Positions 53,601-58,155 are shown, counted from the stretch's first letter. The stretch is 64,000 bases of DNA from Ochotona curzoniae (GCF_017591425.1 NW_024465746.1:1860001-1924000); one strand, 5' to 3'. Numbers and translations are program-made. The notes: a model not told the origin generated them from the letters alone.

Positions 53601-56600
53601 TGAGGGCAGGCCCCTGTGCACCAGGCACTGAGTGCTCGAGAGTGCCTGTCCCTCGGGGCCTGCCCTCATCAGGCCTTTGGCTCCTGGCCCGTACTGCCTT
53701 GTGTCTGTCGGCCTCACGGTGCTGGGTAGGTGGCTTTGCAGGCCTGTGCGTTCACGCTGGCCTGATAGCCTGCAGGGGCTGACAGCTGGCTGTGAGGGCA
53801 TCAGCTGTCCTGGCAGTGGCAGTGTGGGCTAGCACTGCCCACCCACTTGCATCATCCATGTCTCCTTATGGTGTTGTACTCAAGGAAAGAGGCCTGGCGC
53901 GGTAGCCTAGTGGCTAAATCCTTACCTTGTCAGTGCCGGGTTCCCTTACTGGCTCGCTATTCATGTCTTGGTGGCCCCGCTTCCCATCCAGCTCCCAGCT
54001 TGTGGCCTGGAAAAGCAGTCGAGGATGGCCCAAAGCCTTGGGACCCTGCACCCGTGTGGGAGACCAGGCAAAGGCTCCGGGCTCCTGGCCCTGGCCGTTG
54101 TGACCATTTAGCAAGTGAACTAGCACAATGAAGATGTTTCCTTTTGTCTGGAAATTTGCCTTTGTGATAAAAATAGATCTTTTTTAAAAAAAGTAGGAAA
54201 AGGTTAATATGGACATGTATTTCAAAAGAAGGTGCTGAGGGACCAAACGATTAGCCTGACAGGATGCCAACTTGGTGTTGCTTGGACCCACTTCCTGGTG
54301 ACGTCCCCAGGGAAGCCAGCAGGGGGTGCCTGGGGTGGTTGGGTGTCTGCTGCACCATGGGGCACATGGGGCTGTGCTCCGGGTCTGGCCCTGCTCCTGC
54401 CCCGGTGCAGATGTGGCCGTCGTGGGCTTCAGGAGAGCGAGAGGCAGTGTGTGTGCTCGCGTCCTCTCACCTGCTCTCACTGCCTTTCAAATGGAAAGTA
54501 GGAACTGAAACTTTTTATAAAGTGGCAGTTCTAGAAAATAAGTGGAGCTGTTTAGGAAAAAGATGAATTTAATACCCACCTATTTTAAAACCATTAAGCA
54601 CAGGTACTACCCTTATTTCTAAAAGTTTAGCCCTAGTACAGTGCATTTTCAGTCTAGTAAGAGAAATAATGTCTGTAGCTTGTCCTGATGATATGAAAAC
54701 GTTTTTATTTCGCTCCCTCAGCTGCTTCATATTGACAAAAGAAGAGAGTATCTTTATCAGCTGCAGGAATTCCTGGTGACGGATAATAGCAGGAACTGGC
54801 GCTTCCGAGCGGAACTGGCTGAGTAAGTCCTGCTGGTCTGTCTGCCTTGAGGGAGTGTGTGCTAACCTCGCTGGTACCATTGTGTCACCCAGCTTGCCGC
54901 CTGGAGGCCTCCTCGCCTCCCCTCTCTGGCAGTGCAGGTCTTGCCAGCGCTGCCCCGTGAGTGTGACGTTGGGGCCCTCTGCTCGGAGGGCATCTGGGTT
55001 TGTGCTCGGCAGTGTGCCGTCATTGCTGGTGCGGCAGGTGGCAGCTGGAGTGCCTGTGGGCTCTGTTGTGTGTCGGCACCCCTTTGCGCTGCCCCTGCAC
55101 TGCTGTGTGATGGGCATCCCACTCTGATGATCTGTTGTTCCCGGTGGTTCCTCCTGGGTGGTATGGCTTTGGGGGTCCCGTGCCTGAGCCTGCCCAGGGC
55201 TGGCACCCGGCTTTGGTCCTGCCCCTGCTGGGACCGTGTTCTGCCCCTGGCTGCAGTATCTCTCTGTTGTCCCTCCTGTACCACACCTCTCCTGTTTGGG
55301 CCCTGATGTCTGACATCCGGGAGCCGTCCCCTTGCTTTGCTGAGCTGGGAAGGCGCTGCCGCCCTTGAACATGAGCGTGGTGCCTGCACATCTCGGCCGA
55401 GGTTGCAGCTTTCTCCCAGACTTCCGCTGCTGTGCAGCCCGTTGGGTCTCAGATCTCCCTGTTGGGTGTCTGGTGGGCAAGAAGAGATTTTGTGGTTTGC
55501 CCCCCGAGTTGGCATCATGGTGACACTGTACATACCACACTGAACCTGAAGAACTTTCAGGGTTCTTATGTTGAACTTCAGTGTATGTCACATCATTGAG
55601 GAAGTGTGTGTGTGTGTTGCCGGGTGTCTGTTCCGTTCGCTGCCTAGACGAAGTCTGAGGGGCGGCAGTCCCAGTCCTGTGCCAGCTGCTTTCTCTGGGC
55701 ACTACTGTAGCCGCTCAGGCCAGCCTGTGGAGTGTTGTGCCATCTTGGGCCATCCACAGACATGGGTGGCCTTCTCGCTGCTGCCCTCCCTGGCAGCCAC
55801 CTGCTTGCTCAGAAGCCACTCGGAGGCTAGATGAGCACACAGTAGGCCTGCTGCTGCGACTGGGGCTTTGTTCCTGGGATAGTGCATCTGCAGGAGAAGG
55901 TTCTGGAAGGTTCTGTTAGCCCCTGCTGTGGGGGAAACCTGGGCTGCAGCGCGGCAGAGTGGAGCAGGAAGGGCTTCCTGTGCCACAGGAAGAGGCACTG
56001 CCTGAGCTTGCTGGCATCCTACTGCACTTCCCAGAAAGGCAAGGCCCGCGGTTTCAGTAGTGGCACGGGTGCCGCCTCCCAGCGACCCGGCATCCGGCAC
56101 TGGCCCCTTCCCATGTGTCTGACCTGTAGCCTTGCGTGTTTGTAGGCAGCTCATCCTGCTGCTGGAACTCTATAGCCCCAGGGACGTTTATGACTACCTA
56201 CGCCCCATCGCTCTGAATCTGTGTGCAGACAAAGTGTCTTCTGTTCGCTGGATATCCTACAAGTTGGTATGTCTAAACTTTATGTAACTCAGTCTTTATT
56301 TTACTCAGTAAGCTGTTGTGTGTGATCCTGGAGCACAAGGGGTCCTTAACCCCTCGCCTTGCCCCGGCAGGTCAGTGAGATGGTGAAGAAGCTGCACACG
56401 GCCACCCCGCCGACCTTCGGAGTGGACCTCATCAACGAGCTGGTGGAGAACTTCGGCAGATGCCCCAAGTGGTCTGGGCGGCAGGCCTTCGTCTTTGTCT
56501 GCCAGGTGGGCCCCACTTCCTGCCTCTCCCGCGCCCTTCACCCTTTCCCTAACCTTAACCCCAAGGAGCAGAATGGGACCAGGTGGAGTCTGACCAGAGC

Positions 56601-57641
56601 TGAGCATGTCTGGCCCATCTCCCTGAGTCGGCACTTCCTTCTCAAGCTGAGCTTGTTCTAAAGCTGCTGTGGACTACATGCCACACATCCGCATGTGGAC
56701 CATGCCGTGCACCTGCGTGCGTGCTGTGCATGCTGTCCTCCGGACACGCCACGTCTCCCACAAGTGAGCCCGTCTGCCCGTGGGGCTGAGCCCAGAGCTC
56801 CGCAGAGTGGTTTCAGAAACTGTGAATGACACAGGGGCGGTGGAGGGGGGTTCTGGAATGTGAGTTAAAGAGCAGGAAGTACAGGGTGTGGCTGACAGTG
56901 CGGGTGCCACGGTCTCTCTCTGCCGTAGACTGTCATTGAGGACGACTGCCTCCCCATGGAACAGTTTGCTGTGCATCTGATGCCCCACCTGCTGACCTTG
57001 GCCAATGACAGGGTTCCCAATGTCAGGGTGCTGCTCGCAAAGACGCTAAGGCAGACTCTGCTCGAGAAAGGTAGGTAGGAACTAACTCAAAATAGACCGG
57101 GGGTCGGCTGCGGAGGAGGGAGGCCTGTCGGGGGTCAGTTAGTGCTTCTGCTTTTCTCTCAAGGTTCTGTGAGATGATAGAACCTTCGTTAGTGTTCTGT
57201 CATGCCAGAGGAGCCTTTTTATCAAGGACACACATCATTTTTGTCATTTAGAATGTTAAAAACTTCAGTAACTTTTAAAAATTGGGCAATTACATGATGG
57301 AAGAGTCATGGCTTTGTTGCATGCTAGCCAGTGTCTGGGGCCGGGCTGGGAAGCACAATTGCTCATGTTCCTCCTTGGCGGGCGTGGGGCAGGCGCTGGA
57401 GGGCTGCCGGGCCAGTGGGGAGCACGGTTGCTTATGGCGGGCATCGGGCAGAGGCCAGGCGTTGGCAGTCCTGGGCAGCAGGTTGTAATGCAGTGCTCTG
57501 GGGAAGCCAGCCGACTCTGCGTACATAGTGGCTGCTGGGTGTAAAAGTCAGCTGAGCTTTGGAGGACATGGGTGTCTCTCGCTGCCTTTGAGAGATTGCA
57601 GTGCCAATGAAATAGTTCCAGGAGAAGGGGCTTGGTCTTTG

Positions 57642-57677
<36 letters not shown>

Positions 57678-58155
57678 ACATTCAGGTGGCATTTGGAACT
57701 GTTATAAGCTAATAATGACAAAGAAGTGTATGTAAGTTTAACACTCCTTAGCTGCCATCGACTGTCATGAGATTTAGTTGGTCGGGAAAACACACCTGTA
57801 GACCTCACAGCGCTCACTGTGACACACCTGTAGACCTCACAGCGTGCTTGCTGACACACCTGTAGACCTCACAGTGTGCTTGGATTAGTGAGTGTGATTG
57901 TGCGCGTGCTTGGGTTAGTAAAACAGTTGTGTTTGTTGTGATTCGGGACTCACGCCTGAACCCTCCTGTCCTGTGCGCTCGTTCTGTGCAGACTACTTCC
58001 TGGCCTCCGCCGGCTGTCACCAGGAGGCCGTGGAGCAGACCATCATGGCCCTGCAGATGGACCGCGACAGTGACGTCAAGTATTTTGCCAGCATCCACCC
58101 GGCCAGTACCAAGCTCTCCGAGGACGCCCTGAGCACGGCTTCCTCCACCTACTAG
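15133..58155 (+). CDS. PPP4R1: PPP4R1, protein phosphatase 4 regulatory subunit 1 (18 coding exons, first coding exon missing)
   Basis: Regulatory subunit of the Ser/Thr phosphatase PP4. In mammals it forms a dimer with the catalytic subunit PPP4C and directs it to targets such as HDAC3 and the IKK complex, damping NF-kB signalling. Eighteen exons bounded by AG and GT join with compatible phases into 2798 bases (about 932 residues plus TAG); the human protein is about 950 residues. Recognition rests on near-identity to mammalian PPP4R1 throughout, for example 'VDDYSSESDVIIVPSALDF', 'LPRFFQLCSDNVWGVRKACA' and the C-terminus 'STASSTY'. The N- and C-terminal halves are HEAT-repeat alpha-solenoid, and exons E9-E11 encode an acidic Ser-rich linker. 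The first exon here starts with two bases of a split Leu codon, so an upstream exon carrying the ATG is required; I did not find it in the window. Oddities: a duplicated donor at E9 and an inverted copy of E11 in the following intron. Confidence 0.97.
15299..15310 (+). promoter_or_regulatory. Intronic G12 run downstream of the E1 donor
   Basis: Twelve consecutive G start 31 bases after the GT of the 15269 donor. G-runs close to 5' splice sites are known binding sites for hnRNP H/F and can promote use of a weak donor (here GTGTGT). Function here is inferred from position only. Confidence 0.35.
16016..16122 (+). CDS. PPP4R1: PPP4R1 coding exon E2
   Basis: Preceded by CTCTCTCTGTAG and followed by GTATGT. 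It completes the split Arg codon and encodes QMVARSLLDTLREVCDDE and VLERISRLADDS. This is the start of the first helical HEAT-like repeat. It ends in phase 1 with G of the Glu codon. Confidence 0.96.
16384..16668 (-). mobile_element. CSINE (old copy)
   Basis: TATTTATTTATTTGAGAGGA start, AGATCTTCCATGTGCTGAC, end GTGCTACAGCACCTGCAACC. Confidence 0.8.
16808..17033 (-). mobile_element. CSINE fragment (old)
   Basis: ATATATTTGTTTGGAAACAT start, CTGCTCCCCAAATGCTCACA, diverged head end. Confidence 0.6.
17072..17185 (-). mobile_element. CSINE fragment
   Basis: AAAGATTTATCTGTTTATTT and ATAGATCTTCCACCCACTGG, then the copy breaks off. Confidence 0.65.
17684..18078 (-). mobile_element. CSINE, extended at the head side
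   Basis: ACTTTTATTTTTATTGGAAA start, CTTCCATCTGGTGGTTCACT and AGGGAGCTGGATGGGAAGTG, ending at GCCACAATGCCTGA. About 395 bases, longer than a normal copy, so a second head fragment is probably fused. Confidence 0.8.
18150..18288 (-). mobile_element. CSINE fragment (old)
   Basis: AAGCAGGAGCTGGGTCAGAA and CATATGGGCTGTAGCACCAG resemble the reverse head half. Confidence 0.5.
18290..18576 (-). mobile_element. CSINE
   Basis: GGTTCACTCCCCAGATGGCC, GGGTCTCCCATTTGGGATC, AGGGAGCTGGATGGAAAGTG, end ATCAAGCTGGCCCC. Confidence 0.85.
18697..18905 (+). mobile_element. CSINE, internally deleted
   Basis: GGGCCTAGTGCGACAGCGCA head, GGGAGACCTGGAAGAGG and a shortened tail. Confidence 0.75.
18932..19200 (+). mobile_element. 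CSINE (old copy)
   Basis: AAAGGGTTAAGTCACAGCC head, GATCCAGCTCCCCGCTGGTG, ATTTGTGAGTAAATCAGCAG, AAATTAATTAATAAAAAA tail. Confidence 0.75.
19915..20125 (-). mobile_element. CSINE fragment (old)
   Basis: TTGCTGGTTCGTTCCCCACG, ACCAGGAGCTCACGTGGGTG and GAATGGGGAGCAGATCCAAC follow the reverse CSINE order. Confidence 0.5.
20420..20751 (-). mobile_element. CSINE (young copy) with target-site duplication
   Basis: T-rich start, full reverse body, end GCCATGCCACCGGGCCTGA. Flanked by 15-base direct repeats TTGTCTTGGATTTTT at 20405-20419 and 20752-20766, the hallmark of L1-mediated insertion. Confidence 0.95.
20890..21166 (-). mobile_element. CSINE (old copy), just upstream of exon E3
   Basis: TAAGATTTATTTATTTTTAT start, GATCTGTTTGCTGGTTCGC, end CTATGTCATGGTGTCAGG. 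Confidence 0.8.
21424..21566 (+). CDS. PPP4R1: PPP4R1 coding exon E3
   Basis: Acceptor TAG at 21421-21423, donor GTAAGA at 21567. It encodes EPTVRAELMEQVPHIALF, then RPSIPYAFSKYLLPIVVRY and ADQNNQ. These are two amphipathic helices typical of HEAT repeats. It ends in phase 0. Confidence 0.97.
21971..22117 (+). CDS. PPP4R1: PPP4R1 coding exon E4
   Basis: Acceptor CCTAG, donor GTGAGT at 22118. It encodes VRKTSQAALLALLEQELIE through DSNDDVKTEAVA. The VRKT/VKTEA pattern is the inter-helix signature of HEAT units. Phase 0 at both ends, 49 codons. Confidence 0.97.
22587..22916 (+). mobile_element. CSINE
   Basis: GGGCCCAGTGCTATAGCCTA head, GGCCTTGGGACCCTGCACCC, AAAATAAATCTAAG tail. It creates part of a long spurious open frame. 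Confidence 0.88.
23113..23439 (-). mobile_element. CSINE (young copy) with target-site duplication
   Basis: Reverse tail, CTTCCGTCCGATGATTCACT, end CCACGCCAGGCCC. Flanked by GGAATACGGATTTTT (about 23099) and GGAACACGGATTTTT (about 23440), one mismatch. Confidence 0.93.
24199..24450 (-). mobile_element. CSINE (old copy)
   Basis: AAGTTTGATTTATTTATTTG start, TTGCTCTCCAGATGGCCACT, AGCCAAGACACTTAAATGGC, head end diverged. Confidence 0.75.
25038..25373 (-). mobile_element. CSINE (young copy)
   Basis: TTTAAGATTTATTTTTATTA start, CTTCCGTCTGATGATTCACT, end GCCACTGAACCGGGCCC. Confidence 0.94.
25872..25979 (+). CDS. PPP4R1: PPP4R1 coding exon E5
   Basis: Acceptor TTTTAG, donor GTAATT at 25980. It encodes IMCKMAPMVGRDITERLIL and CEMCCDCRMFHVRK. 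Phase 0 at both ends, 36 codons. It forms one HEAT repeat. Confidence 0.97.
26102..26167 (+). CDS. PPP4R1: PPP4R1 coding exon E6
   Basis: Short exon of 66 bases after TTGTTGTCAG, with donor GTAAGT. It encodes VCAANFGDICNVVGQQATEE plus ML. Phase 0 at both ends. It is too short to show as a separate long ORF and is recognised from the protein. Confidence 0.96.
26785..26943 (+). CDS. PPP4R1: PPP4R1 coding exon E7
   Basis: Acceptor CCGTGCAG, donor GTAGGT at 26944. It encodes LPRFFQLCSDNVWGVRKACA, then MAVSCATCQEIRRTKLSALF and INLISDPSRW. Phase 0 at both ends, 53 codons. HEAT repeat region. Confidence 0.97.
27035..27360 (+). mobile_element. CSINE (old copy)
   Basis: GGGCCAGTGGCTTAGCAGGT head, GGGCCCCTGCACCCACGTGA, tail AAATAATTAAATCTTAAAAC followed by (CAA)n. 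Confidence 0.85.
27395..27741 (+). mobile_element. CSINE (young copy)
   Basis: GGCCCGGCGCAGTGGTGCAA head, CACGTGGGAGACCCAGAAGA, TATATCCGCCTTTCCAAAAA tail, then AATAAATCTTTAAAA. Confidence 0.94.
27760..27935 (+). mobile_element. CSINE 5' half (old)
   Basis: GTTGTGGTATAGTCAGCTGA head and GGGCCCCTGCACCGTGTGA, then lost. Confidence 0.6.
27970..28075 (-). mobile_element. CSINE fragment
   Basis: GGTCTTCCATCTGCTGGTTC and CTCCCAATGGCTGCAGTGG, reverse 3' half only. Confidence 0.65.
28215..28479 (-). mobile_element. CSINE inserted at the edge of an L1 fragment
   Basis: TTTTAAGATTTACTGAATTT start, GACGGTTTTCCACTGCTGG, AGAGAGCTGGATTGCAAG. The head is truncated against L1 sequence. Confidence 0.75.
28480..29235 (-). 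mobile_element. L1 ORF1 fragment, minus strand
   Basis: The minus frame around 28550-28780 gives EEITGQNFPNLLKNK, NRSTDNNIRIKMLKVKGKE and KIWKAARGKQ, the C-terminal half of L1 ORF1p (consensus IIKMPKVKDKEKILKAARE). It is degenerate and truncated by a SINE at its 3' side. The 5' limit is approximate. Confidence 0.7.
29237..29572 (-). mobile_element. CSINE (old, with internal duplication)
   Basis: GTTGACTTATTTATTTGAAA start, AGCCAGGAGGCAGGCTGAAG, end TTAAAAGCCAGCCC. Carries the 24-bp duplication noted above. Confidence 0.75.
29346..29395 (+). repeat. 24-bp tandem duplication inside a SINE
   Basis: AATGAACTAGTTAACAGGCA occurs twice in a row, 24 bases apart, identical. Confidence 0.9.
29790..30080 (+). 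mobile_element. CSINE (old copy)
   Basis: CTCCACTTTTCATCCAGCTC, CCCATGTGGGAGACCAAACT, TTTCAGATAAATAGTTTTTA tail. Located about 140 bases upstream of exon E8. Confidence 0.75.
30220..30347 (+). CDS. PPP4R1: PPP4R1 coding exon E8
   Basis: Acceptor TTCCTAG at 30213-30219, donor GTATTA at 30348. It encodes VRQAAFQSLGPFISTFANPS and then SSGQYFKEDSKSSEDISIED. It closes the N-terminal HEAT block and enters the disordered linker. It ends with AG of a split Arg codon. Confidence 0.96.
30687..30722 (+). mobile_element. Isolated CSINE head (about 36 bases)
   Basis: GGGGCCCGGCGCGATGGCAC and AGTGGTTAAGGTCCT match the first bases of the young CSINE exactly, then unrelated AT-rich sequence follows. Confidence 0.8.
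31603..31628 (+). repeat. (AT)n-type simple repeat
   Basis: Imperfect ATATAT run with one GT interruption in the intron before E9. Confidence 0.85.
32846..33196 (+). mobile_element. CSINE (young copy)
   Basis: GGGGTCCTGGCGCAGTAGCC head, GCCTTTCCAATTAGAAAAAG and AATAAATCTTAAAAAAAA tail. Confidence 0.92.
33690..33838 (-). mobile_element. Possible CSINE fragment
   Basis: AAAGGCAGGTCACAGACAGT, GAGAGTGCTCATCCATGCGG and TGGCTCAGCAAGCCCC follow the reverse order weakly. Confidence 0.4.
34102..34420 (-). mobile_element. CSINE (young copy)
   Basis: AAAAGATTTAGTTTATTTAT start, CTTCTGATGATTCACTCCCC, AAGTAGGGAGCTGGATGGGA, end TCTGCACCAGACCC. Confidence 0.92.
35258..35781 (+). CDS. PPP4R1: PPP4R1 coding exon E9, long linker exon with two possible donors
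   Basis: The longest exon (524 bases). The acceptor is AAAAG at 35253-35257. It encodes a poorly conserved Ser/Glu-rich linker, then the conserved patch ELYNSFHFWRTPLPEIDLDV and RRELEEMIENLEPHMDDPDV. The call ends it at the first donor (AAAG|GTGAGGGAG at 35782), which joins to E10 as Lys-Ala-Gln exactly as in other mammals. An identical second donor at 35824 lies in a 42-bp tandem copy and would add 14 codons in frame. If neither donor is used, the frame runs to a TAA at 35898-35900. The linker is the least conserved part of the protein, which is usual for this family. Confidence 0.93.
35763..35846 (+). repeat. 42-bp tandem duplication spanning the E9 5' splice donor
   Basis: Two adjacent copies (35763-35804 and 35805-35846), each containing GATCCAGATGTTAAAG|GTGAGGG. 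They differ at a few positions only. The period is a multiple of three, so reading through keeps the frame (DDPDVKGEGESGDA then DDPDVKGEGDLGDA). The donor dinucleotides are at 35782 and 35824. Confidence 0.93.
36090..36338 (-). mobile_element. CSINE fragment (old)
   Basis: CATTGGTTTACTCCCTAGAT, AGCCAGGAGCCAGGAGCTTC, end CTGTCACAGTGCTAGCCCC. Confidence 0.7.
37005..37367 (-). mobile_element. CSINE with internal 11-bp expansion
   Basis: AAGATTCACTTATTTGAAAG start, GGAGAGAATCTTCGCCTGCC, AGGGAGCTGGGTTGGAAGTG, head end near GGGGCTTTACTTGCTGCC. Confidence 0.8.
37095..37170 (+). repeat. 11-bp tandem repeat inside a SINE
   Basis: AGCCAGGACAA-type units repeated about six times, a local expansion of the normal 'GCCAGGAGCCAGGAG' part of the CSINE body. 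Confidence 0.85.
37470..37730 (-). mobile_element. CSINE (old copy)
   Basis: AAATTTTATTTTATTTGGAG start, GATATCTCCCATCTGTTCAC, end CAGTGCCACAATATGGCCCC. Confidence 0.8.
38585..38629 (+). repeat. (GT)n microsatellite
   Basis: About 22 uninterrupted GT units in the intron before E10. Confidence 0.98.
38865..39122 (-). mobile_element. CSINE (old copy)
   Basis: AAATATGCATTCATTTGGAA start, CCCTGGTTCACTCCCAAAAC, GAGGTCTCCCACATGGCTGT, diverged head. Confidence 0.65.
39455..39716 (+). mobile_element. CSINE (old copy)
   Basis: GGTGGTGTGGTCCAATAGGT head, AGTAGATGGCCCAAGTGTTG, CATTTAGGGAAGAAGCCAAC. Confidence 0.6.
39717..40074 (+). mobile_element. L1 ORF2 fragment, plus orientation, with internal tandem duplication
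   Basis: Plus-strand sequence near 39975-40060 reads LLNDSCVPEEMKIKNLLEEN, resembling the L1 ORF2 stretch around LLNNPWVNNEIKAEIKKFFE. It abuts the minus-oriented L1 at about 40075. A 124-base segment is present twice (39757-39880 and 39881-40004). A 7-base (GTACATT) triplet lies at about 39721-39745. Confidence 0.55.
39757..40004 (+). repeat. 124-bp tandem duplication in L1 sequence
   Basis: Both copies begin GATATGACAGT and share CATCCCCTTAAATGAAAA and ACAATGCCATGAA. They differ at many positions, so the duplication is not recent. Confidence 0.8.
40075..41950 (-). mobile_element. L1 fragment, minus strand: ORF1 remnant and start of ORF2, split by a SINE
   Basis: The minus frame 41076-41450 encodes an L1 ORF1p-like coiled coil and RRM start (EAEEGISEDIS, ELKDTIKRPNVRVMRVPEDA, IIREIFPNLEKELGNKI). 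Lower down, minus 40140-40290 encodes the beginning of the ORF2 endonuclease (LTLNVNGLDSSIK, PSICCLQETYLTNKDQRKL). The frames are broken and no complete ORF remains. A CSINE at 40294-40618 interrupts it. The 5' limit near 41950 is approximate. Confidence 0.8.
40294..40618 (-). mobile_element. CSINE (young copy) inserted in L1, with target-site duplication
   Basis: AAAGATTTATTTATTTATTG start, full reverse body, end CCACGCCACCGGGCCC. Flanked by the perfect 15-base repeat TGGTCCTGTCATTTT at 40279-40293 and 40619-40633. It lies inside the minus-strand L1, so it is younger than that L1. Confidence 0.96.
42548..42905 (-). mobile_element. Solo LTR of an endogenous retrovirus, minus strand
   Basis: Read on the minus strand there is a TATA-like ATAAAAGG (about 42648-42656), then AATAAA (42630-42635) 13-26 bases later, then a short U5-like end finishing near TGACACA. 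This compact promoter plus poly(A) layout is typical of ERV2-like LTRs. No retroviral genes flank it. The outer limit on the right is uncertain, and I could not identify a clean target-site duplication. Confidence 0.5.
43290..43540 (-). mobile_element. L1 3' end (minus strand), lagomorph type
   Basis: A T-rich stretch (poly(A) of a minus-strand element), then CCCCTACCCCTCCCCTAACC and GGTGAATTCCTCCACCTTG, then AACCACAGTTCAAGTTCAG and GCAAGCATATACCAAGCATA. I recognise this as the antisense of the lagomorph L1 3' terminal region. Confidence 0.6.
43540..43815 (-). repeat. Short piece of the GC-rich repeat joined to the L1 3' end
   Basis: TAACCCCCACCTGGCCCGCC and CATTCGGCTCTCGTAAATG match 46681-46755 (TAACCCCCACCAGACCTGCC, CATTTGGCTTTTATATACAT) in the same orientation. 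This suggests the GC-rich family may belong to, or travel with, a lagomorph L1. Confidence 0.4.
44543..44715 (+). CDS. PPP4R1: PPP4R1 coding exon E10
   Basis: Acceptor TTCCACAG, donor GTAAGG at 44716. It completes the Ala codon split with E9 and encodes QVEVLSAALRASSLDAHEET, then the acidic stretch DLEDDLGINELPNCKIS and VPLISDAIE. It ends in phase 0. Linker region. Confidence 0.96.
44716..45644 (+). other. PPP4R1 intron between E10 and E11, part before the inverted duplication
   Basis: Plain unique-looking intron sequence; no SINE seen. Confidence 0.85.
45645..45952 (+). repeat. Left arm of a 308-bp inverted duplication (intron + exon E11)
   Basis: Aligned base by base against the reverse complement of 49307-49614. 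The lengths are equal, with no gap and two mismatches (45836 and 45849), both in the intron. It includes the 3' splice site and 85 bases of E11. Weaker homology continues out to about 45626. Confidence 0.95.
45868..45963 (+). CDS. PPP4R1: PPP4R1 coding exon E11 (in-frame cassette, also present as an inverted copy)
   Basis: Acceptor CCCTAACAG, donor GTAAGT at 45964. It encodes TMDSSLHYIHNDSDLSTSSS and FSPDEERKSKVQ, a Ser-rich phosphorylatable linker. It has 96 bases with phase 0 at both ends, so skipping it would remove 32 residues without a frameshift. Its first 85 bases, its acceptor and 223 bases of upstream intron recur in reverse orientation at 49307-49614, with no mismatch inside the exon part. 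Confidence 0.96.
46130..49300 (+). repeat. GC-rich degenerate tandem repeat element, unknown family (copy 2)
   Basis: About 3.2 kb built of variants of a unit of roughly 60-75 bases with phrases like CAGCCCAGCCTG, AGCCCTGG and TGGGTGCTGCAGCC. It starts with a CT-rich stretch and a segment carrying CTCTGCAGGCC and TGTCATGTCCTCCATG (46270-46325), and ends with a segment containing TGCCTGCCAGCT and GGCAGTTGCCTGCAGCT (49150-49300). Both end segments have counterparts near 12.2-12.8 kb. It lies exactly between the arms of the exon inversion. I see no coding capacity; a poly-C run sits at about 46984-46999. Confidence 0.6.
49139..49158 (+). repeat. (AT)n microsatellite
   Basis: Short uninterrupted AT run followed by GTACGTA, within the tail of the GC-rich element. 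Confidence 0.9.
49307..49614 (-). repeat. Right arm of the inverted duplication: antisense copy of PPP4R1 exon E11 and its acceptor
   Basis: The reverse complement reproduces PPP4R1 intron 45645-45867 and exon 45868-45952. The last 11 exon bases and the donor are missing. Beyond 49614 a 29-base non-matching segment (49615-49643) precedes resumed similarity up to about 49661. As an exon copy on the wrong strand inside the next intron it cannot be spliced into PPP4R1, but it can base-pair with the real exon in the pre-mRNA. Confidence 0.95.
49662..50254 (+). other. PPP4R1 intron before E12, part after the inverted exon copy
   Basis: Plain AT-rich intron; no repeat recognised. Confidence 0.85.
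50255..50440 (+). CDS. PPP4R1: PPP4R1 coding exon E12
   Basis: Acceptor CCCCGTAG, donor GTGAGG at 50441. It encodes DVVPQALLDQYLSMTDPSRA, then HCAYSLPGVALTLGRQNW and LRETYETLASDMQ. Start of the C-terminal HEAT block. Phase 0 at both ends, 62 codons. Confidence 0.97.
50441..51490 (+). other. PPP4R1 intron between E12 and E13
   Basis: About 1 kb without any SINE, GC-moderate, with a T-rich run near 51238-51252. Nothing else seen. Confidence 0.85.
51491..51652 (+). CDS. PPP4R1: PPP4R1 coding exon E13
   Basis: Acceptor TTCTGCAG, donor GTAACT at 51653. It encodes WKVRRTLAFSIHELAVILGD, then LVPIFNGFLKDLDEVRIGVL and KHLHDFLK. A complete HEAT unit. Phase 0 at both ends. Confidence 0.97.
51845..51995 (-). 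mobile_element. CSINE fragment
   Basis: TGTATTTATTTGATAGTTTT start and TCTCCCATGTGGCTGCCAGG, end GGCACCAAACACCTGC. Confidence 0.6.
53889..54192 (+). mobile_element. CSINE (young copy)
   Basis: AGGCCTGGCGCGGTAGCCTA head, CACCCGTGTGGGAGACCAGG, TGATAAAAATAGATCTTTTT tail. Confidence 0.9.
54722..54822 (+). CDS. PPP4R1: PPP4R1 coding exon E14
   Basis: Acceptor CCCTCAG at 54715-54721, donor GTAAGT at 54823. It encodes LLHIDKRREYLYQLQEFLVT and DNSRNWRFRAELA. It ends with GA of a split Glu codon. Confidence 0.97.
54823..56145 (+). other. PPP4R1 intron between E14 and E15, GC-rich
   Basis: About 1.3 kb with no SINE and high GC. A long minus-strand open frame here is judged spurious. Nothing else recognised. 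Confidence 0.8.
56146..56266 (+). CDS. PPP4R1: PPP4R1 coding exon E15
   Basis: Acceptor GTTTGTAG, donor GTATGT at 56267. It completes Glu and encodes QLILLLELYSPRDVYDYLRP and IALNLCADKVSSVRWISYKL. The VRWISYKL motif is a typical HEAT second helix. It ends in phase 0. Confidence 0.97.
56371..56505 (+). CDS. PPP4R1: PPP4R1 coding exon E16
   Basis: Acceptor CCCCGGCAG, donor GTGGGC at 56506. It encodes VSEMVKKLHTATPPTFGVDL, then NELVENFGRCPKWSGRQAF and VFVCQ. Phase 0 at both ends, 45 codons. Confidence 0.97.
56929..57070 (+). CDS. PPP4R1: PPP4R1 coding exon E17
   Basis: Acceptor TGCCGTAG, donor GTAGGT at 57071. It encodes TVIEDDCLPMEQFAVHLMPH, then LLTLANDRVPNVRVLLAKTL and RQTLLEK. It ends with G of a split Asp codon. 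Confidence 0.97.
57640..57676 (+). repeat. (GT)n microsatellite
   Basis: About 18 uninterrupted GT units in the last PPP4R1 intron. Confidence 0.98.
57791..57884 (+). repeat. 32-bp minisatellite, three copies, in the last PPP4R1 intron
   Basis: CACACCTGTAGACCTCACAG recurs at 57791, 57823 and 57855. It lies about 110 bases upstream of the last coding exon. Confidence 0.9.
57992..58155 (+). CDS. PPP4R1: PPP4R1 last coding exon E18 with stop
   Basis: Acceptor TCTGTGCAG. It completes Asp and encodes YFLASAGCHQEAVEQTIMAL, then DRDSDVKYFASIHPASTKL and SEDALSTASSTY, followed by TAG at 58153-58155. The C-terminus matches the family end exactly, so the stop is genuine. Confidence 0.97.

Larger units (their letters stand above)
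51653..54721 (+). other. PPP4R1 intron between E13 and E14
   Basis: Holds two CSINE copies. 52250-52480 and 52980-53330 are AT-rich and read on the minus strand like a degenerate LINE-type frame (CAELNRTLKNVNEIKGRK), but the family is not certain. 53380-53850 is GC-rich without repeats. Confidence 0.8.
57071..57991 (+). other. PPP4R1 last intron
   Basis: Contains a GT microsatellite and a 32-bp minisatellite. The remainder (57080-57640) is plain. Confidence 0.9.

Noticed and set aside
54569..55702. 377-codon open frame on the minus strand
   Set aside because: It lies in a GC-rich intron, runs antisense through exon E14, has no recognisable domain and is low in complexity. Chance open frame.
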